Part shown: piece by piece, positions 25,501 through 38,870 of the stretch
How positions within the stretch are numbered: position 1 is the stretch's first letter
Layout: every line of letters starts with the position of its first letter
Source of the DNA: Brachionus manjavacas
Taxonomy: Eukaryota > Rotifera > Eurotatoria > Ploima > Brachionidae
Reading direction: 5' to 3'
Length of the DNA: 64,000 nucleotides
Assembly (NCBI GenBank): GCA_019054805.1
Contig: JAHQIY010000005.1
Location: 4,199,501 to 4,263,500, forward strand
Made by a program: the position numbers and the translations under genes
The notes under the pieces: model-generated
Told to the model about the DNA's origin: nothing
The model's database searches: none
The model's input: the letters and a program-made list of their open reading frames with translations, nothing else

Positions 25501-28500
25501 CGGTTGATTTAGCAAGACAATGTGCTCCACAAGAAGTGGTCAAATTAGAAGTCGAATGGGGCGATCATTTAGCATCTCAAAAATTGTACGATGCAGCTAT
25601 AAATCATTATATTGAAGCTGGGTAAATATTTTTTAAATAGATTTATCAACTTTTTCAAATAATTTTCAAAAAATAAACAAAAATGTTGACTTCAGAATAT
25701 TAGAATCTAAAATTTTGAGAAATTTGTTATGTTTTGAAATCTTTAATTATTGTTTGCTATAACAAATCTTAATTTAAAAAAATGAATCAATTTAAATATT
25801 TAATTTATAAAATAGTATTCTACTTTTGATTTTAGTATTTTAATTAAAAAATTTTAAAATCAAAATACTTCTGAGAAAATTGTTTAATATGATTGATATG
25901 ACCTCATTTTTTTCTTTACTTTTTAAAGTTTTTGTTTTAAATTTTTAAAATATTAACTTAAAAAAATAATAAAAAAAATTTGGTTTTACCTGTTATTTAA
26001 TATCATTGTAAGAGCCAAATGTTTTAAATTTAGGCTAAACACGATAGTTTTGCTACCATTCGAACTTTTTGGGAAATAAAAATTTTCAAACCAACGCTAC
26101 GAATTTAGGATTAAATATAACAAGGTGATACCCGTTGCTCCTCTACCGAAGTAATAAAAAAAAGAAGAGAAATCAGTTTTGATTATTAATTTTATTTTAA
26201 TATTAATTTATGAATTTGGTCAGGTTCTGATGCCGCTTCATTTTTCAATCTTTTTAAAACCATAATTACTTCATTTAAGCAAATTGAATCATTAAAATTA
26301 TACTGATTATAATTTTTAAAGAATTAAGAGTTAGAATTAGTTATTTCGATATTTTTCCAAGTATCATTTAAATCAGAATTATGACTAAATATTGAAGATA
26401 AGAGTTCTCCGAATTAGCATTTTCCCTTTTCTTCATTTGTTCTTGATTCCTTACCTTTTGAAATCAGATTTGGAATTAAATTTGATCCTTTTTTCGTTCT
26501 AAATTTATTTATTTTTTTAACAAAAAGGTCTACTTGTCAGTGCGTTTTTTCCCATCCTCTGAATGAAATCAAACCAATTTTGATTCCAGATTTCTTTTAG
26601 AGAGGCCTTTAACTCAAATGTAAGGTGATTAAATTTTTACTTGAGTTTTTGGCAGCGAGTTTTCTATAAGTTTTTTTTAACTTTCCTACGTTCTTTTATC
26701 AGATTAACGAGTAAATTATTACATTTATTGGCAAGCATGGTTTCAGATCAGAGACAATTATTTTTTAGCAAATTCGGTAACAAAATCAAACTTAACATCC
26801 GATATCCGATTTTTATCCCAAAAAATAAAAATTTTAATTCTAACTTTTTGTGTTAATTTTTTTTCGCTAATTGTTACCGTATTTCCCCGAATATAAGCAT
26901 CTCTTTTGATCTTTTCGAGAGCCCGTATAGCCGAATGGTTTGCGTGTTAGTCATGCAAGCAGAGGATCGAGGGTTCAAAACCGCTGAGAGTGAAAAAATC
27001 TTCAAAATATCTCTGCCATACGGGACGAATGTTTAAACCTCTTTCATCATAAAACCAGTTTCGACTGGGTAATAGTTGCGGTGTAGATGAACAACTCAGA
27101 TCGGAGCCGTTGCTCAAAAAAGGTACTTGAAAAGGAGATGAGCGCCTCCCCATCATCCACTAGGATAGAATAGGGACAATTATTTTGATCTTTTCGTTTC
27201 TCAAGGATCCGCTTATATTCGGAAAAATACTGTTCATATTTTTGTATGTAATATAATTTATTAAAAAGTAGTAAATAATAATAAAATTGCCCTTTTCTAT
27301 CCTAGTGGATAACGGGGAGGCACTCATCTCCCTTTCATGTACCTTTTTTCGAGCAACGGCTCCGATCTGACACAGAGGTTGCTGCATCGAGTAGATCATC
27401 AACACCGCAATAAAAAATTAGTAAAAATGAGCTTTTTTTAATTTGATAAAATTCATTATTGAAGATTTTTTTAATTGCAAAAAATAAAATTTTTATTTTT
27501 TTCAACTTTATTCTAACTTTTTGTGACAAACTGTATTAACAACATTTCTTGTAAGAAAATTTGAATGAATAAATTTCAATGAATTCGGCTATTTTTTTTT
27601 CGCTTCAATTTTTTTATGTAAAAATTTTATTTTTAAGTTGTAAAAAGCTACTTTATATTATGTTATTTATAAAAACGGATTAAAACAATTATAAAAAAAA
27701 TTTCAAATTTAAGTTAGTTATCGTAAGTATATGTATGGAAAGTTTACTTTTTTTCACGCTTTTGGATTTTAAATATCATATAATGAATGGATAATCAACA
27801 ATCCTACCGAAAATTGACAACTTTATATTTAAAAAGTATATTTCAATTAAAGTGGATATATAATATAGTTATTAAAAAATCAGTAATTATTGTCTTGTTC
27901 CTTTGTTTTTATAAAACTTATTTAATATTAAAAAGAGAAGTCAAAGAAGTTTTTATGCTTTTTTTGTTTTTTTTGTACATGTCTGTTCCTTTGAATCTCA
28001 ATTTTTTTTATTAGGTAACTGATAAAATTAAAATTTTGAATTTTCTAAATTGTGATGATTTGAATCTTTAAATTTTAAAATTCATTAAAAGTTAAATTTA
28101 AAATATTTTATTTTAACAAACTAAAATAAAGTATAAATTTGCTAAATTTTTGCAAAGTAAGTAACAAAATTATTTTATAAAGGAAGTTAACTTGTGGCAA
28201 ACAAATTAAACGAATACAACCGAAAAAAATCCAATTTTTTTTCTAAGATTAGTTTAACATCAAAAAAAATTATCAAATAAAAAAAAATTATCAAATAAAA
28301 TTATATCAATTATTAGATAAGACAAAAACCCATTTCCTAAATAATTTAAGATTTAAGGTAAATCCGCAAGCAACCTAGTCAAAAATAATATCAAGTCAAG
28401 TTTTTATTTTTGAAGACTTCGAGAGAATTTGAAAATTTGAATGTTAATAGGGTATTATGATTTGAAATAATTTTAAAGAATTGTCTAAGGAAAATCTCTT

Positions 28501-31500
28501 TAATTATTTTCTTCCTCAATATTTCATCATTAAATCATTACTTTTCATTACTTTTGGATTATTTGGGAACCATAAAATAATTCTAATTGAATATATTTTT
28601 AAAGTGAGTCATTAAAGGCAGTCGAGGCCGCTATAAATTCAAGACAATGGAAAAAAGCTTTGGACATATTGAGCACTCAAGATTCTGAATCAGTCTCAGT
28701 TTATTACAAAAAAATCGCAGATAACTTTGCCAATTCACAAGATTATGACATTGCTGAAAAACTTTACATTAAAGCCAATTATCCGAAGGAGTGTATTGAG
28801 ATGTTTAATCGAGCTGGTAAATGGGATCGAGCTTTTAAGATAGCTACTTCATATTTGACGAAGGAAGAAGTGACAAGTTTGTACTCTGAGCAAGCTAAGA
28901 TTCTTGAAAAACAAGGAAGATACAAAGAAGCTGAAAAGCTCTATACCACCATTAATGATCCACAACAAGCCATTCAAATGTATAAAATATTGAAAAATTA
29001 TGATAGTATGATTCGATTGATTAAAGAATATTATCCGGACATGGTGTCCGATACTTATGTTCACTTGGCCAAAGAACTTGAATCGACCAACAATTTCAAA
29101 CAGGCTGAGAACTATTACATTCAAGGTAATGATTGGAAATCGGCAGTGAATATGTACAGAAAAGCAGATAATTGGGAAGATGCTTATAAAGTGGCCAAAA
29201 ATCATGGCGGACCAGTGGCTGGCAAACAAGTTGCTTATTTATGGGCTAAAACTTTAGGTGGCGACTCAGCAGTCAAATTATTGAACAAATTAGGCTTGTT
29301 GGATCAAGCAATTGATTTTGCTCTTGAAAATTGTGCTTTTGAGTTTGCATTCGATTTGGCAAAAACTTCGTCAAAGGAAAAAATGCCAGAAATTCATGCT
29401 AGATATGCCATGTTCCTAGAGGATGAAGGCCGTTTTGCCGAAGCTGAACAAGAATTTATCCGAGCTAAAAAGCCCAAAGAAGCTGTGCTCATGTACGTTC
29501 ATAATCGCGATTGGGACAATGCCCAACGTGTTGCCGAACAATACGACCCATCTCTGACCTCGGATGTTTTGATCGGACAAGCTAAACTTGCATTCGATGA
29601 AAAGAACTATCAAAAAGCCGAATCTTTTTTGCTAAGAGCTCAGCGTCCTGAATTGGCTGTTAAACTTTACAAAGATAATGGCATGTGGCAAGATGCATTC
29701 AGAGTTTGTAAAGAATATTTACCTAACAGAGTTGATCAGCTCAGAGAAGAATTTGAAAGTTCAGGCTCATCTCAGAATCAATCAATGTATTTTTTTTCAA
29801 ATAATTAAATAATCAATTTTATTTAGAATTATTTTAGTGGAGTCGACGGAACTGGTTTACTTGAGCAGGCGACCAGGTGGGAAGCGTCTGGAGAATATGC
29901 CAAGTCGGTCGATGCCTATCTCAAAATACTGCCCTCGAACAACATCGACAAAGACACGGCTTTAAAATGCTGGATGAAGGCATTTGATGTATCACAAAAA
30001 TTTCTGTCTGAAGAAAGAACACAGTATGTGGCTCAAACTATTGGACCTAGGCTTATACAACAAAATAGATCTAACCAGGCTGCAGAATTGTATCTCAAAG
30101 CCGACTTGGTAAGAGAGTGCATCGATGCTTTTATTATTGCTGAAGACTGGAAAAAGGCCAAGAAAGTAGCTGAACAATTAGATCCAAGTTTAATTCCGTA
30201 TGTAGAAGAAAACTATCTTAAAAGTAAAAAAAGCCAGGGAGACTACTCTGACTTGGGTGCTCAGGCTCTCGAGCTATATGCCAGTGACGGCAAATGGGAA
30301 GAATGTTTAAAACTTGCCGAACAACAGGTAAATTTCTAACTTAATGAAGATAACATTTTTCTAATTTTAAATTTCTTACCAAGAATCAAGATGTTTTGAA
30401 CAAATATGTGGCTAGATACGCCGCAATTTTAATTAAAAAAGGTCGATCTGATCTAGCTTTGGATTTGTATATTAAATATGGAGCCCCAGCAATTAGCCAA
30501 GTAAAGCTCAGAAAAATATATTTTTACAAAAAAAGATAAAACCCTCAAGTTTTAGACCTTAAGTAAAATTTCAGTCAAAAATAATTGTTTTATTGACTGA
30601 AAAATTGAAATTTACCAATTTTTATGTCAATTTATTATCAAAGTAAATTATTCTTAATTAACGAAAAAATGGTAAAACATTAAAAGCCTAAAAGAAAGGA
30701 TTTTTTTTATTTTTTTATCATTGATTTTACGTTAATTACTATAATTAATGGTAATTTTGATCAGAAAAATTAAAATAAAAAGTCGAGAAAAGATAGAATT
30801 TTTATACAAAAAAATGAAGCTAATTAATTTTATAAAATTAATACCTTAACTATTCATTTTAAGCCTTTAAACGTAAAGCATGTAGCAGTTTTTTTGAGAG
30901 ATTTCATTCCTCAAATGTTAAGCCATAATAGACTCGATAAGATTTTTTGTCTTCTTTAAAAATTAAAAGTTAATTTAAATAAAAACTCAGCAAAAAATAG
31001 TCGAATCTTTTTTCCCCTAATTTAACATCAAAAAGTATTTTCAGTATATTTTAAAATATAAGAATTAATTAATTTTTTTTTATTCATAATAACAAAGAAT
31101 TGTAGAAAAAAAGATAAAAACGTGCCCATAAAAATTCTTTGTTTCTAAAAAGAAGAAGTTTTAAAGACTTCTGGGATCTTAATGGCTAAAAGAAATTTTG
31201 GCTCTGACATTTTTTCCTAAGATTTAGAAATTTTTGGGCTTTTCGAAATTAATTTATTTATTTTTTTAATATTAATAACACAAAATTATAAGAATAAGAT
31301 TAAATTAACCCAGAAAAATTATTTTTTTTTCATTTAATGTTATAAAAAAGTTTTTTAGACTTCTCGGATATTAATAATTAAAAAAAATTGGATCTTCTAG
31401 TGTTATACAATTTAAAACTATTCTTTATCTTTTAGCTATATATAACTTAAATAAGTAAATTCCAATGATTATGTTAGCACTCTTTTTATTTCTAAAAAAA

Positions 31501-32703
31501 ATAAATATATAGTATGTTTGCTCAAAAATGTATATTCAGAAATATGAATGGATATTTCATTGTCAATAGATGTGACATTCAATGAAGAATAAAAAGCATA
31601 GTACATTTTTGATAACTCGAAAACTTCTTTAGTTACAATAGTTAAGATATATTTAATATGAAAATCTATTTATCTTTTTTACTTTTCAATAATTTCTTTT
31701 AATGATAATTTTTTTCAAAAGTATTTTGACAATTTTAAACAAATTGCTTATGACATTTTCAAACTGGATAGTCTTAATTCAAAACAATACTATAGCGAAT
31801 GGTCAAAATTAAGAGAAATTTTGTTTAGTTTGAATCAAAATTTGAAAAAATCTTCAGAAAAAGATGGACCTGAGCACAAATATTTTCAAAAATTATTCCT
31901 TATCACTCATTACAACACCATGAGAAGTAGCTGTATAGGCAATGATCAATTGGATTTGATAGCAACAAAGTTGTCTATTTCCCTATTACGTCACACAGAC
32001 CTAATTCCAGCAGATAAAGCGTTCTACGAAGCCGGCATAATGTGCCAAAAAGTCAAGTGGGATAATATGGCTTTTGTTTTCCTGAACAGATACATTGATC
32101 TTGCTGACGCCATAGAAGATAAAAATAATGAGATAATGGACAATCCGTATTTGGCCGATACGGACATACCCTTCGAAATAAATCTGCCTGAAAGCAAATT
32201 TTTGTCGGTTAGTATAAATTTTTAATTATTCTTGAAAATTGACTACTTTAATTTCGTAAAAAGGATGATAAACATGAAGAAATTAAAACTTGGGTGATCA
32301 AGGTTAGTATGGATCAAAAGATTGAGCCTTCATTGAATACAGATGAACGAGGCATCTATGAAGCTTGTATAATATCAGCAGACTCGGACACTGTATATTT
32401 GCCATGTGTAATAACAGGTAAATTTGAATTATTTCTAAAATTTTCTAGATTTCTAACAATTTCTAACTAAAGGATATCCAGTTTTGAACAAAATAGAATT
32501 CAAAAATAATTTGTCTGCTAATGTAGATGACTGGAATACTTATTTAATGAATACAAAGGTATTTTATTTTTTTTTTAAAAAGAAATATTTAAATTCCTAT
32601 TTTATTATTATAGATGTCGAAAACCGATGAAATGTTGGACTGTGTCAAGTTTTTGGGTAAATGGTGTGATACTAATCCAAATACTAGTTATAATTTTAAC
32701 TAG
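22511..32703 (+). CDS. IFT172: Intraflagellar transport protein IFT172
   Basis: Seventeen predicted exons: 22511-22549, 22599-22742, 22801-22913, 22962-23067, 23120-23199, 23249-24180, 24236-24653, 24706-24895, 24951-25367, 25422-25621, 28605-29786, 29838-30327, 30384-30500, 31722-32207, 32264-32417, 32473-32558, 32614-32703. Together they encode 1747 aa, almost exactly the human length (1749). All phases join. The first 550 or so residues are two WD40 propellers ([37 protein letters not shown]). The remainder is TPR-like helical repeats (RAYNE-type A/E-rich pairs; [20 protein letters not shown] is nearly invariant in the family). The C-terminus has DKAFYEAG and [19 protein letters not shown]. 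It is a peripheral IFT-B subunit needed for tip turnaround and cilium assembly. Most introns are about 50 bases, but intron 10 is 2983 and intron 13 is 1221. Intron 10 holds nested mobile elements. Confidence 0.97.
26876..27233. mobile_element. Small inverted-repeat element (MITE) interrupted by a SINE
   Basis: Termini 26876-26898 and 27211-27233 are inverted repeats matching at 20 of 23 positions, inner ends AATATAAGC / GCTTATATT. Without the inserted SINE the element would be only about 80 bases, with almost no interior, typical of a minimal MITE. It lies in IFT172 intron 10. No clear target duplication was recognised. Confidence 0.65.
26904..27196 (+). mobile_element. tRNA-derived SINE with target duplication
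   Basis: The body 26918-27182 begins with a tRNA-like head: an A-box-like TAGCCGAATGG at about 26927 and a B-box-like GGGTTCAAAACC at about 26971. A tRNA-unrelated body and an AT-rich end follow. It is flanked by an exact 14-base direct repeat, TTTTGATCTTTTCG (26904-26917 and 27183-27196), the target-site duplication made by LINE machinery. The acceptor stem does not pair, so this is not a functional tRNA gene. Confidence 0.75.
27290..27411 (-). mobile_element. Second SINE copy, inverted and 5'-truncated
   Basis: The reverse complement matches the 3' half of the SINE at 26918-27182 (blocks TCAGATCGGAGCCGTTGCTC and GCCTCCCC...ATCCACTAGGATAGAA). It has a roughly 25-base insertion relative to the first copy and lacks the tRNA-like head. 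Confidence 0.75.
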
Positions 32704-32930
32704 AAAATTGAGTCGGAAATTAAAACCAATTAATACATTTATTTTTTTTATTTTTTTTCAAAAATATTTAATAAATACTTGATTTATAATGTTTTAAATT
32801 TTGCTAATGTAATTTAATCAGTAAACAACTTTTCCTAAAAAAGATTAATAAACTATAAAAATAAACTATAAAAGCTTAAATTGAACCACATTAATTGTTT
32901 ATTCGAACAACTGTAATTTAATTTGATAAA

Positions 32931-35403
32931 ATGATACCAAAAGGAATTCTTAAAAAACCAACCGAAGAATTCAAAGAACGTAAGATTTTATTTTATTCAC
33001 ATATTTTTAAAGACTGAAACCAAAAAATTAAATTTCAAAAAAGACATCATTATTTCATTAAAAGCTGATAAATGTTTTGATATAAATAAAAACGCCCTTT
33101 TTCGAATTATGATTCAATAATAGAAATCACTTGTTTCACTTCTTTTTTTATCAACCAAAATCAATAAGGGCTCAAAAGATCAAATTCCGAGGTCCCATCG
33201 GATTTAGCCAGTGAAATATTAATAATTTTGATTTATAGTCAGATATTTTAGAATTGAAGTAATAATTTTTAGATCATCCTTCTGATTCCCTGTAAACAAT
33301 ACTATTAATTATTAATTAAAATTGACAAACATTGAGGGGATCAATTTTAATTAATAATTAAAACCATAATCTCTATGATAGAATTAATTGGATAAAATAA
33401 CCAAAATTTGTTTATATTTATTTTTTACTAAAGACAAATAAAAATAAATAATTAAAAAAAGTAACCAAAAATAAGACTTGTCTTAAATTGATTGTCACAT
33501 TGCTCGTGTAATATGAGTATTTGTAATCAGTTTGGTCATAATTAGTTTCAAGCAATATTAAAATACTTTAAAAGAAATGAGCCTTTCACATTTATTAAAT
33601 ATTTAAGACGCGATAAAAACAAATTTTTTTTTGAAAGATCCAAGAAAATGTGTCTTGTTTTTTTTCTTTATATATCAATTTTTGGGTGATTTTTTTATTT
33701 TTTAAAATATAGATTAACAGCATAAAAATTAATGTTCATTCAAAATTTTTGCTTTTAAATATCGAATTTTAAGGAATTGTTAATTTTGGATCAAAGAAAA
33801 AAATGAAAATACTGTAATACTTTGCACAATTGCAAGGCTTTTGTGGAAACTTAATTTTGGTCATGAAAAGAATTTAGATATTTCAAAAAGATAAAAATTC
33901 TAAAAAAATCAACATTTTGACGACAAATTCAAAATTTAGCTAAAGAAAATATGCATTAAATTATTAATTTTAGTTTATTTAATTTTTTTGTTTTTATTTT
34001 ACAATTCTTCGGTTAGGATTATTTAAAGCTAAATAAATAAAAAAAAATTTACTCAAATTTGTCAAAAAAAAAATATATTTAGTTAAAATATTGGAATTCG
34101 AAGATACCTTTTTAAATAAATAAACAAAATCAATTTTTCATAAGTTAATTTTGTTATTTTTATTAAAGTAAAAAACTTATCAAAAAATTTAAACAGGCAT
34201 ATCTGACAATTTAAAAAATAGTTTGGCTTTAAATTTAATTTCTATTTGAAAATAAAATTAGCTAGATTTTTTCTAATAATATAGCAAGTTTATGATTCAA
34301 AATTTTCAAATCAAAATTTTTTGTTTTAACTTTAAAAAAAGGTATTTTTCATCAATTTTTTAAATATTAAATTTGTTAACTTTATTAAGCATGATTTGTT
34401 TAATCTTTAATTAGGAAGAAAATTATATGAATATTTATCTGAAGATAAATAAAATCTAAATCAATATTTTGAAATTTTGCAATACAAAATTAAACTTCGT
34501 TCGCTGTAATATATTTTGATTAATATTAAAATATCATTTAAAGCCATTATTTGGATGCTTTAATGTGGATTTTTAATTTGTTTCAACTTTTTGCAAGCTA
34601 CAAACTTTTAAAATTAATATTTTATTAAAATCGATTGGGAAAAAAAAAATTTAATTAAATTAAGATAATTAACATTTTTTGTTTAATTAAAAAGTATTTA
34701 AAAAAAAGTTTATTTCATCATTTTTATAAAGATTTTAGTTTATTAAGCTTTGATCATTTGATCATGATCATGAACTTCAAGTTGCCTATAATGAATAATA
34801 TTCCCACTTCGCATTTTTATTCTAATTATATAAATTAAGATATTTATTTTAAAAAGAGGACAAAAAGCAACAGCAAATAAAAAAATTTTTTGACCAAAAT
34901 TTAGAGAGTAAAATCAGAAATTCTAAACAGGATTCGATCAGACTGTGTGATGTTTTGACTACGAATTTTGTTGGATTTTACTTCGACGCCAACTGGTGTA
35001 CTCATAGTCAAGGCTTTTTAAAAAAACTAAAAGAAGTGTACACTTTATCAAAGCAAAAACAATTAAATTTTGAGATAGTTCATATTTCAGCTGATTATGA
35101 TAAAAAAACCTGCTTGGAAAATTATGAGCAAAATCATCCAGATTGGTTTTTATGGCCCAACGAAGATGAAATTTCCCAGTATTGTATTAGTCTAAAATAA
35201 TACTAATTAAAAACATTTTTTTAAGTGAATTAATTAATTTTCTGGATGTGAATTACGTTCCATGTTTAGTTGTTGTTTCATCAAGTTTCAAATTAATTAC
35301 TAACATGGGCCGAAAAGAAATCAGCGAAAAAGGACTAGAAGCCGTGGTTAATTGGAATAAATCTAATATTCAAGCAAGACGCATGAAAATAATCAAATTT
35401 TAA
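32931..35403 (+). CDS. Nucleoredoxin-like thioredoxin-fold protein, altered active site
   Basis: Predicted exons: 32931-32979, 34857-35178, 35226-35403; 182 aa. The first exon is joined across a 1877-base intron only by phase and splice signals, so the N-terminus is less certain. The core has VGFYFDANWCTHSQGF, in the place of the tryparedoxin/nucleoredoxin V-x-L-Y-F-x-A-x-W-C-P-P-C motif. FEIVHISADYD follows, then the late NYVPCLVV, equivalent to the cis-Pro strand V-x-x-x-P-T-L-V. The first active-site Cys is kept but the resolving Cys is Ser (C-T-H-S). This should prevent ordinary disulfide cycling, though a monothiol or structural role is possible. The family is cytosolic/nuclear; no signal peptide is seen. 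Converges on the neuropeptide gene, with 97 bases between stop codons. Confidence 0.8.
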
Positions 35404-35500
35404 TAATTTATTAAATATCAAACAAAAATGGTCAGTTTTTTAAATCTTGAACAGTTTAAAAAAATTTAAATAAATTATTTAAAACAAAATACAACATTAA

Positions 35501-35887
35501 TTATTTTCCTAGAGATTCAAAGCCTCTTTTGATGATTGGAAAAAGCTTTTCAAAATTGCTTCTCACTTCATCATTGTTTCTTTTTCCCAGAGCCTCGAAG
35601 CCTCGCTTTTCCATTAATGAATGAGTGGAGGTTTTAAGCAAGTCTTTTATAACTCTTTTAAGGATTAAATTTTCTTCAATCAATTCTTCAACCAAAGCGT
35701 CATTTTGACTTCGTTTGCCGAGTGCTTCGAATTCTCTCTTATCCAACTCTTGACTGTCATATTTAATATCAGATGCTAAATATGGGTTATTTTTCGTAAG
35801 ACTTTTGGTTGCATCTACAAAAGCAACTGATGAGAAAATATGGGATGTGATGAAAACCATCAGCAATCCAAGTATCATTTTTTCCAT
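35501..35887 (-). CDS. Neuropeptide precursor, three XFE(A/S)L-amide peptides
   Basis: A single exon encodes 128 aa. Residues 1-22 are a typical signal peptide (charged MEKM then a hydrophobic run). Three short peptides follow, each preceded by Lys-Arg and ending in the amidation/cleavage signature Gly-Lys(-Arg): EFEALGKR (52-59), GFEALGKR (96-103) and GFESLGK at the very C-terminus (122-128). Expected mature products are EFEAL-amide, GFEAL-amide and GFESL-amide. Acidic or charged spacers of about 35 and 18 residues lie between them, one with an extra LKR site. The repetition of the peptide with divergent spacers is the hallmark of a secreted neuropeptide prohormone. I do not recognise the family. 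A TATA-like box lies about 60 bases upstream. Confidence 0.85.
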   Translation of the reverse strand: MEKMILGLLMVFITSHIFSSVAFVDATKSLTKNNPYLASDIKYDSQELDKREFEALGKRSQNDALVEELIEENLILKRVIKDLLKTSTHSLMEKRGFEALGKRNNDEVRSNFEKLFPIIKRGFESLGK

Positions 35888-35946
35888 AATGGCTTTAACT
35901 GATCTAAGTTTTTTTTATTTTCAAGAAAAATACCTCAAAAATTCTT

Positions 35947-35954
35947 TATTTATA
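35947..35954 (-). promoter_or_regulatory. TATA-like box of the neuropeptide gene
   Basis: The minus strand reads CTATAAATA 60-67 bases upstream of the precursor's ATG, a fitting place for a core promoter of a tissue-specific gene. In AT-rich DNA such matches are common, so confidence is limited. Confidence 0.35.
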
Positions 35955-36403
35955 GACAAAAATTTAATTTAAAATTTGTGCAAAAACAAACTCAAGATTT
36001 TTTAATGATTTTGAATATTTAACGTCAAGTTTTGTGACGCATTTATATCCTTATTCTCCATTCATTTATTAATTTTTTTTCTGAATATACGAGTCTGATA
36101 TCAGTAACTTCCAAAATTTCTCTTATAAATTTTCAATAAAACCTTTTTAATATTTAAAATAAATCGGACTCTTAAAAATTGGATTTGGGTTTTATTTTTT
36201 CTAGAATTATGTAACAAGTGCATAAATGATAAATTAAGTGTTTTTCAAGGAAATAAAAATGAATTTTATTTAAATTTTTAAATAAATGTTTTATGAGATG
36301 GAAAAACAATTAAAAGCTGTTTTAAAATCGCTTCATTTTCTGTAATTGGGCGAACTATTATCAAGAGTCTTAAAAAGGAAGTTTAATTTTTTTACTCAAT
36401 TGA

Positions 36404-37438
<1,035 letters not shown>

Positions 37439-37546
37439 TTATCTTCGAAAGGCTATAATGCCTTTGTCTATGCAATTTTAGTTTTTAAATTTCTAATTTA
37501 AAAAATTTATTTAAAAATAGATTACAAATTTCTATAATTTCATTTT

Positions 37547-38870
37547 TTAAGCAGATTTCATTTTTAAAATATTAAGTACACTTTGTTTATACTGTGACAG
37601 ATTAGAGTCGTCTTCGCCTTGGTTGAAAATTTTACTCAAATTTTCTTTGTAATCTTTCACTTGTTCCAAATCAGCCGCTTTTTCGGCATCAGTCAAATTT
37701 TCTATTCTACTGACTGTATTTAATATGTTTTGCTTAGATTTGCTATGATCCCATTTGAACCCTATCATATCTTCCTCAGTAATTTCAGATTCCCAGTCTT
37801 CGCACTGTTTGGACTCAAAGTACAATGTTGTTAGCAAGTAATTTGCATAATCTTCGTTTTGACGACGATATGGACACCTTAAATTAAAATTTTCAATTTA
37901 AATCCAGTTTTTTGCAGTTTTTAAGTCATCAATTGAAATTACCTATCAGCAACTATAGTTAAGGTATCACTAGATCGATCATATTTGTCTTGAGCTAATT
38001 TCATAAATTTGTTGTAGGCTCTTTCCTCTAAATTTAGGCTTGATAGTTTTATTTTCAGAGTTGCAACTCTGGCTCGATCATCCCTAATATTAGGACCATC
38101 ATAAATGTAAGATGAAGTTGTTATTTCAACTGGAAAATGAGCCTCACAATCTTGGTCGGTCTTTAGTTCTTTGGGCCATTGAGTACAAAACTCTAGAGAA
38201 ATAAATAAATTTAGAAAAATTAATTAATATTTGGATCAATACTTTTAATAGCCGAACATTGTTTTTTGATATGTGGAGGAGTCAAATGTAGAAAATTAGG
38301 AATTTTAATGAGCTCTACATTTCCGTATTTTTCCGGTGGAAGACCTTCGTTTTCAATTAATTTTTTTGCATAACCTTGTCTGACTGGAAGAGGAACAGCA
38401 GATTGCTTAAACATGGCACCTGTTGGCCAAACATTTGTCCAATCTTGATCAATCGGCATTTTATTATGTCTAGCGTACTGATCACGTTCAACGCGTTTGT
38501 ACTTAATTATTAATCAAATTGAATTTTTTTTTATCCTTAAGTCTATATTACTTACAGCCCTTCTAACACGCTGATCAAATGGAACACCAGCTTTTTTTTT
38601 GTTCATATAAGTATCAAATACTCTAAATCCATCAATTACTTCTGGGTCTTTGAAAAATACTCTTTCTTGTTTGGTTGGAGTTTCGTCTTAAAAAACTCAA
38701 ATTATTTAAGCTTATTAATAATTAATTAAGGCAAACTTTAAACCTGCATTCTCGGTAGATTCAGTGGCATAAAATTTTTTGCTCAAATGAGAGATGAGAA
38801 TTGTGTTGAAAGCATTGCCATTAGCAAGTGTATGAGAGTGGATTCGGTTGAATTTTTTAACTAGAGACAT
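37547..38870 (-). CDS. MRPS35: Mitochondrial ribosomal protein S35
   Basis: Predicted exons (minus): 38870-38744, 38686-38556, 38501-38243, 38192-37943, 37877-37547; 365 aa. A component of the mitochondrial small ribosomal subunit.  The N-terminal 40 residues are basic and Ser/Thr-rich without acidic residues, like a mitochondrial presequence. Family landmarks: [85 protein letters not shown] and the closing [15 protein letters not shown]. These match mammalian MRPS35 in order and spacing. The start Met is chosen because it gives the presequence; an AG lies just upstream, so a 5' UTR exon is possible. Confidence 0.93.

Noticed and set aside
26921-26990. tRNA gene
   Set aside because: A- and B-box-like words are present, but the ends do not form an acceptor stem and the sequence continues into a SINE body with target duplications.
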